A stretch of DNA of 35,573 bases from Acetobacteraceae bacterium (GTDB lineage Bacteria > Pseudomonadota > Alphaproteobacteria > Acetobacterales > Acetobacteraceae). The stretch covers positions 1 to 35,573 of the forward strand of contig JAIYDD010000062.1 of assembly GCA_027487675.1 (NCBI GenBank), read 5' to 3'. The position numbers and the translations under genes were made by a program. Below, piece after piece: positions 32,628 through 35,573 of the stretch. The stretch's first letter is position 1, and the number at the start of each line of letters is the position of its first letter. The notes beneath the pieces were generated by a model, which did not search any database, was not told the origin of the DNA, and was given only the letters and a program-made list of their open reading frames with translations.

Positions 32628-33281
32628 TTGGACGACCAGCAGGGCGGCCCCGGGCCGGAGGCGACGCCGGAGCTTCTGGCGATCCGGCACGACCGGCTGC
32701 GCCGCAGCGCCCCGGCGGTGCAGCACGAGATCAACAACGCGCTGATGGTGCTGACCTCGAACCTCGAACTGCTGGCCCGGTCGGTGGCGGAAGGCGCGCC
32801 GCGCCGGCAACTCGACCGTGCCCAGCAGGCGGCGCGGCGGCTGGACGAGATGATGCGCGCCTATCTCGACGCCGCGCGGCGGGAGGCGAGCGAGGTGGCG
32901 GTGATCCCGCCGGCGGCGGCGCTGCGCCAGCTGGCGCCGCTGCTGCGCGTGCTGCTCGGCGCGCGCAACGGCTTCGACATCGCGCCCGAGCCCAGCATGG
33001 CGGAGGCCGCGCTGGACCGCGCGCGGCTGGATCTCGCGCTGCTGTCGCTGGCGCGCGACGCGGCGGGGCGGATGGCGCAGGGCGCGCGCATCGTCGCCTG
33101 GGTCGAGGTGCCGGCGGGCACGGCGGAGGTGGTGCTGGGCCTGACCCTGCCCTCGGGCGCCGAGCCGCATGCCGAGACGGCCCGGCTGCTGGTCGCCGCG
33201 GCGACGGCCACCGGCGGGCGGCTGGAACGCACGGCGGACGGCATCGGCCTGGTCTGGCCGCGGGTGACGGCGGGGGGGTGA
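32628..33281 (+). CDS. Histidine-kinase-like protein with degenerate ATPase domain
   Basis: This 217-residue soluble protein has a DHp-type histidine segment, QHEINNALMVLTSNLELL (His33), followed by a second helix (LDRAQQAARRLDEMMRAYLD), as in histidine kinases. The C-terminal ~110 residues occupy the place of the HATPase domain. The N box is altered (LLSLARDAAGRM instead of NLxxNA), and no DxGxG or GxGL glycine boxes are visible. It has no sensor or membrane segment. It may be a phosphotransfer protein in the manner of ChpT, or a non-catalytic remnant. The start is TTG at 32628, chosen for the excellent GAGGAGGAGGA ribosome-binding site ending 5-8 bp before it and for the 13-bp spacing from the penicillin-binding protein gene, which indicates coexpression with cell-wall synthesis. 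Confidence 0.65.
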   Translation: MDDQQGGPGPEATPELLAIRHDRLRRSAPAVQHEINNALMVLTSNLELLARSVAEGAPRRQLDRAQQAARRLDEMMRAYLDAARREASEVAVIPPAAALRQLAPLLRVLLGARNGFDIAPEPSMAEAALDRARLDLALLSLARDAAGRMAQGARIVAWVEVPAGTAEVVLGLTLPSGAEPHAETARLLVAAATATGGRLERTADGIGLVWPRVTAGG

Positions 33282-33323
33282 GCCGGCAGGCCGCGGAAAC
33301 CCTCGAATGGCGGGCAGGCGGCA

Positions 33324-33369
33324 GGAGGGCGCTGCCCTCCCGCACCCTCCCGCCAAGAAACCGGGTTTC
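33324..33369. terminator. Hairpin pair downstream of the kinase-like gene
   Basis: GGAGGGC at 33324-33330 pairs with GCCCTCC at 33334-33340 (3-nt loop). A second symmetric element, GAAACC/GGTTTC, is at 33357-33369. They lie between the convergent kinase-like and cyclodeaminase genes and probably contribute to termination. The composition resembles dispersed intergenic elements of related genomes, which I cannot confirm here. Confidence 0.45.
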
Positions 33370-33488
33370 CTCGACCTTCCCGGAACAGGCCATCCAATCA
33401 AAAAGCTAAGTGGTCCTGCCGGGGTGCCCATGGGGCGGCGCCCCTCGACCTTTCCGCTCGCCCGGCTCGGACGGTGTTCCGCAGCCTG

Positions 33489-34433
33489 TCAGCCCTCGCC
33501 CAGGGCCAGGATCGCCGCCGCCAGATCCTCCCCCGCCCAGCCGACCGACTTGAACAGCGTCACCTCCGCCGCGTCGCGCCGGCCCGGATGCTGGCCGCGG
33601 CACAGCTCCGCCAGCTCGGCGGCGACATGCGCCGGCATGATCGCGCCTTCCGCCACCGCCTGGGCGATGTCGCCGGCTTCCGCCAGCGCGCCGGCGCGGG
33701 TGTCCACCACCAGCGTCGCCCGCGCGACCAGCGCCGCATCGGCCTCCCGCATGTCGGGCCGATAGGCGCCGACGAGGTCGACATGCGTGCCGAGGTCGAT
33801 ATCCGCCCCGCGCAGCAGCGGCGCGGCGGAGAGCGTCGCGGCGCTGACCACGTCGAAGCCGCGCGGATCGGGGCTGGCGGCGGCGCGGGCGGGCAGGCCA
33901 TGCGCGGCCAGCCGCGCGGCGAGCGCCGCGGCCTGGTCGGGGCGACGCGCCCAGATCGCGACGTCCTCGATCGGGAAGCGCGCCGCCCAGGCCTCGGCCA
34001 GCGCGGCGGCGACGCGGCCGGCGCCCAGCACCAGGTGGCGGCGGCTGTCGGGGCGCGCCAGGAAGCGGCCGGCCAGCGTGCTGGCCGCGGCCGTGCGGCG
34101 ATCGGTCAGCTCGCCGCCATCCAGCATCGCCAGCGGCAGGCCGGTCGCGGCATCGGAGAGGATGTAGCTGGCCTGCACCGCCGGCAGGCCGCGCGCGGCA
34201 TTGCCCGGCGCCACCTGCACCAGCTTCACCCCGGCATGCTGGCGCTGCCCCGGGCGCGGCGGCTGCCAGGCCGGCATCAGCAGCAGCATCGCATCCGGGC
34301 CTTCGGACTGCGCGATCGCGTGGCGGTGGCGCAGCGGCGCCTCGCAGCCGTCGCGGAACATCGCGGCCAGCGCGGCCTCCAGCCGGTCCCAGGGCAGGCG
34401 CGCCCGGATCTGTTCCGCGTCCAGGTTGCGCAT
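33489..34433 (-). CDS. Ornithine cyclodeaminase / mu-crystallin family protein
   Basis: This 314-residue NAD(P)-dependent enzyme belongs to the OCD/mu-crystallin family, whose members include ornithine cyclodeaminase, alanine dehydrogenase and delta1-pyrroline-2-carboxylate reductase. The substrate-binding half has AGVKLVQVAPGNAARGLPAV, then YILSDAATGLPLAMLDGGEL and TDRRTAAASTLAG. The Rossmann half starts at HLVLGAGRVAAAL (GxGxxx; the second Gly is followed by Arg) and contains VDLVGAYRPDMREAD. The start at 34433 is supported by GGAG/GAGG about 8-13 bp upstream. It is divergent from an amino-acid ABC transporter binding protein, suggesting amino-acid catabolism (proline, hydroxyproline or ornithine type). 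The exact substrate cannot be set from sequence. Confidence 0.88.
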   Translation of the reverse strand: MRNLDAEQIRARLPWDRLEAALAAMFRDGCEAPLRHRHAIAQSEGPDAMLLLMPAWQPPRPGQRQHAGVKLVQVAPGNAARGLPAVQASYILSDAATGLPLAMLDGGELTDRRTAAASTLAGRFLARPDSRRHLVLGAGRVAAALAEAWAARFPIEDVAIWARRPDQAAALAARLAAHGLPARAAASPDPRGFDVVSAATLSAAPLLRGADIDLGTHVDLVGAYRPDMREADAALVARATLVVDTRAGALAEAGDIAQAVAEGAIMPAHVAAELAELCRGQHPGRRDAAEVTLFKSVGWAGEDLAAAILALGEG

Positions 34434-34498
34434 GCCTCTTCTCCGTCCCGCCGGCAATTCCCTGTCGCATCGACCCGGGCGCCGGGAAAGGGGGTGAT

Positions 34499-34504
34499 TT
34501 GACA
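34499..34504 (+). promoter_or_regulatory. Possible -35 box for the amino-acid transporter operon
   Basis: A perfect TTGACA hexamer lies 80 bp before the start of the binding-protein gene in the divergent gap 34434-34584. The sequence 17 bp downstream does not contain a good -10 box, so this is a weak promoter call. Confidence 0.3.
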
Positions 34505-34584
34505 CGGGCGCGGCGCCGCCCCGAGACTTCGCGCCGGCCTGGCAGCCCCCCGGGGGCGCCGACCCACGGGAAGGAGAGACACGC

Positions 34585-35573
34585 ATGACAACCCTGCGCC
34601 TTGGCTTGACCCGGCTGCTCGGCGGCGCCGCGCTGGCGGCGACGCTGGCGGTGCCCGGCTTCGCGCAGCAGGCGCAGTCCGCCGCCGGCGCCGCGGCGAC
34701 GCTGGATGCGATCCGCGCCCGCGGCACGCTGATCTGCGGCGTGAACACGGGCCTGGCAGGCTTCGCCCAGCCCGACAGCCAGGGCGTCTGGCGCGGCTTC
34801 GACGTGGACTATTGCCGCGCGGTCGCGATCGCGCTGTTCAACGACGCCAACCGCGTGCGCTACGTGCCGACCACCGCGCAGAACCGCTTCACCGCGCTGC
34901 AGTCGGGCGAGGTGGACATGCTGTCGCGCAACACGACCTGGACGCTGTCGCGCGACACCTCGCTCGGCTTCGACTTCACCGGCATCAACTTCTATGACGG
35001 CCAGGGCTTCATGGTGAAGGCCAATGCCGGCGTGCGCAACGCGCGGGAGCTGGAAGGGGCGACGATCTGCGTGCAGCCCGGCACGACGACCGAGCAGAAC
35101 CTGACCGACTGGGCGCGCGCCAACCGCATCCGCTTCACCCCCGTGGTGATCGAGCGGCTGGAGGAAGTGGTGCAGGCCTATGTGGCCGGCCGCTGCGACG
35201 CCTACACCACCGACGTCTCCGGGCTGGCCGCCACGCGCTCCGCCCAGCCCAACCCGCGCGAGCACACCATCCTGCCCGACGTGATCTCGAAGGAGCCGCT
35301 CGGCCCGCTGGTGCGCCATGGCGACCAGCGCTTCGCCGACCTGCTGCGCTGGCTGCATTTCGGGCTGATCGGCGCCGAGGAACTGGGCATCACGGCGGCC
35401 AACGTGCAGCAGGCGGCGCAGGGCGATGCGCGGCCGGAGGTGCAGCGCATGCTCGGCCGCAACGGCGACCTCGGCCGCATGCTCGGCGTGGACAATGCCT
35501 GGATGGCCAACATCATCCGCGGCGTCGGCAACTACGGCGAGATCTTCGCCCGCAACCTGGAGCCGATCGGCAT
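34585..35573 (+). CDS. General L-amino acid ABC transporter substrate-binding protein (AapJ/BztA-like), 5' part
   Basis: The first 329 residues are present and the gene runs past the window end. The product starts with a signal peptide (LLGGAALAATLAVPGFA, cleavage probably before QQ near residue 29) and is periplasmic. The binding-protein fold has LDAIRARGTLICGVNTGLAG, GFDVDYCRAVAIALF, RFTALQSGEVDMLSRNTTWT and the GVNTGLAGFA signature of the AapJ/BztA family of broad-range L-amino-acid transporters. RCDAYTTDVSGLAA and the GxxGNYGE-type C-terminal segment (RGVGNYGEIFARNL) also fit. AAGGAGAG 8 bp before the ATG supports the start. In this family aapQMP genes usually follow and would lie beyond the window. 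It is divergent from the cyclodeaminase-family gene. Confidence 0.95.
   Translation, partial: MTTLRLGLTRLLGGAALAATLAVPGFAQQAQSAAGAAATLDAIRARGTLICGVNTGLAGFAQPDSQGVWRGFDVDYCRAVAIALFNDANRVRYVPTTAQNRFTALQSGEVDMLSRNTTWTLSRDTSLGFDFTGINFYDGQGFMVKANAGVRNARELEGATICVQPGTTTEQNLTDWARANRIRFTPVVIERLEEVVQAYVAGRCDAYTTDVSGLAATRSAQPNPREHTILPDVISKEPLGPLVRHGDQRFADLLRWLHFGLIGAEELGITAANVQQAAQGDARPEVQRMLGRNGDLGRMLGVDNAWMANIIRGVGNYGEIFARNLEPIG

Overview
This window looks chromosomal and comes from a very GC-rich alphaproteobacterium. The gene content (ubiE/coaBC/dut housekeeping block, Bug/TctC-type binding protein, AapJ/BztA-type amino-acid binding protein, RTX-secreted enzymes) and the codon use suggest Acetobacteraceae, Roseomonas-like. 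That placement is inferred; there is no rRNA or other marker here. I found no tRNA, rRNA, CRISPR array, insertion sequence or phage gene.

Layout. 1-2492 (+) is a translationally coupled housekeeping operon: the ubiE 3' end, a PaaI-type thioesterase, coaBC and dut. 2531-19701 (-) is one long surface-polysaccharide operon in which nearly every gene overlaps or nearly touches the next. In transcription order it encodes: a very large SGNH-like/TPR protein; a degenerate asparagine-synthase-like protein; a TPR-GT4 glycosyltransferase; UDP-glucose 6-dehydrogenase; a periplasmic pectate-lyase-like protein; KpsM-, KpsT- and KpsE-like exporter subunits; a UDP-glucuronate 4-epimerase; a second TPR-GT4 glycosyltransferase; an outer-membrane export lipoprotein; and an ECF sigma factor. 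20267-27814 is a satellite region with a MarR-like regulator, a secreted RTX pectate lyase (-), a UDP-HexNAc 6-dehydrogenase (+) and a secreted RTX SASA-type acetylesterase (+). 27934-35573 is unrelated: DoxX and a divergent LysR regulator, a TctC-type binding protein, a class A penicillin-binding protein followed by a histidine-kinase-like protein, an ornithine-cyclodeaminase-family enzyme, and the start of an amino-acid ABC transporter operon.

How the genes may work together. UDP-glucose dehydrogenase plus a UDP-GlcA 4-epimerase give UDP-GlcA and UDP-GalA. The two GT4 enzymes would use nucleotide sugars of this kind, and the KpsMTE/OPX set would export the polymer. One pectate-lyase-like protein sits inside the biosynthetic operon with a signal peptide. 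A second lyase and an acetylesterase carry RTX repeats and a shared C-terminal tail typical of type I secretion. My main hypothesis is therefore a GalA-containing, possibly O-acetylated, pectin-like capsule encoded together with enzymes that trim or release it. KpsC/KpsS-type lipid-linker enzymes, a priming transferase and the type I secretion apparatus are not in the window.
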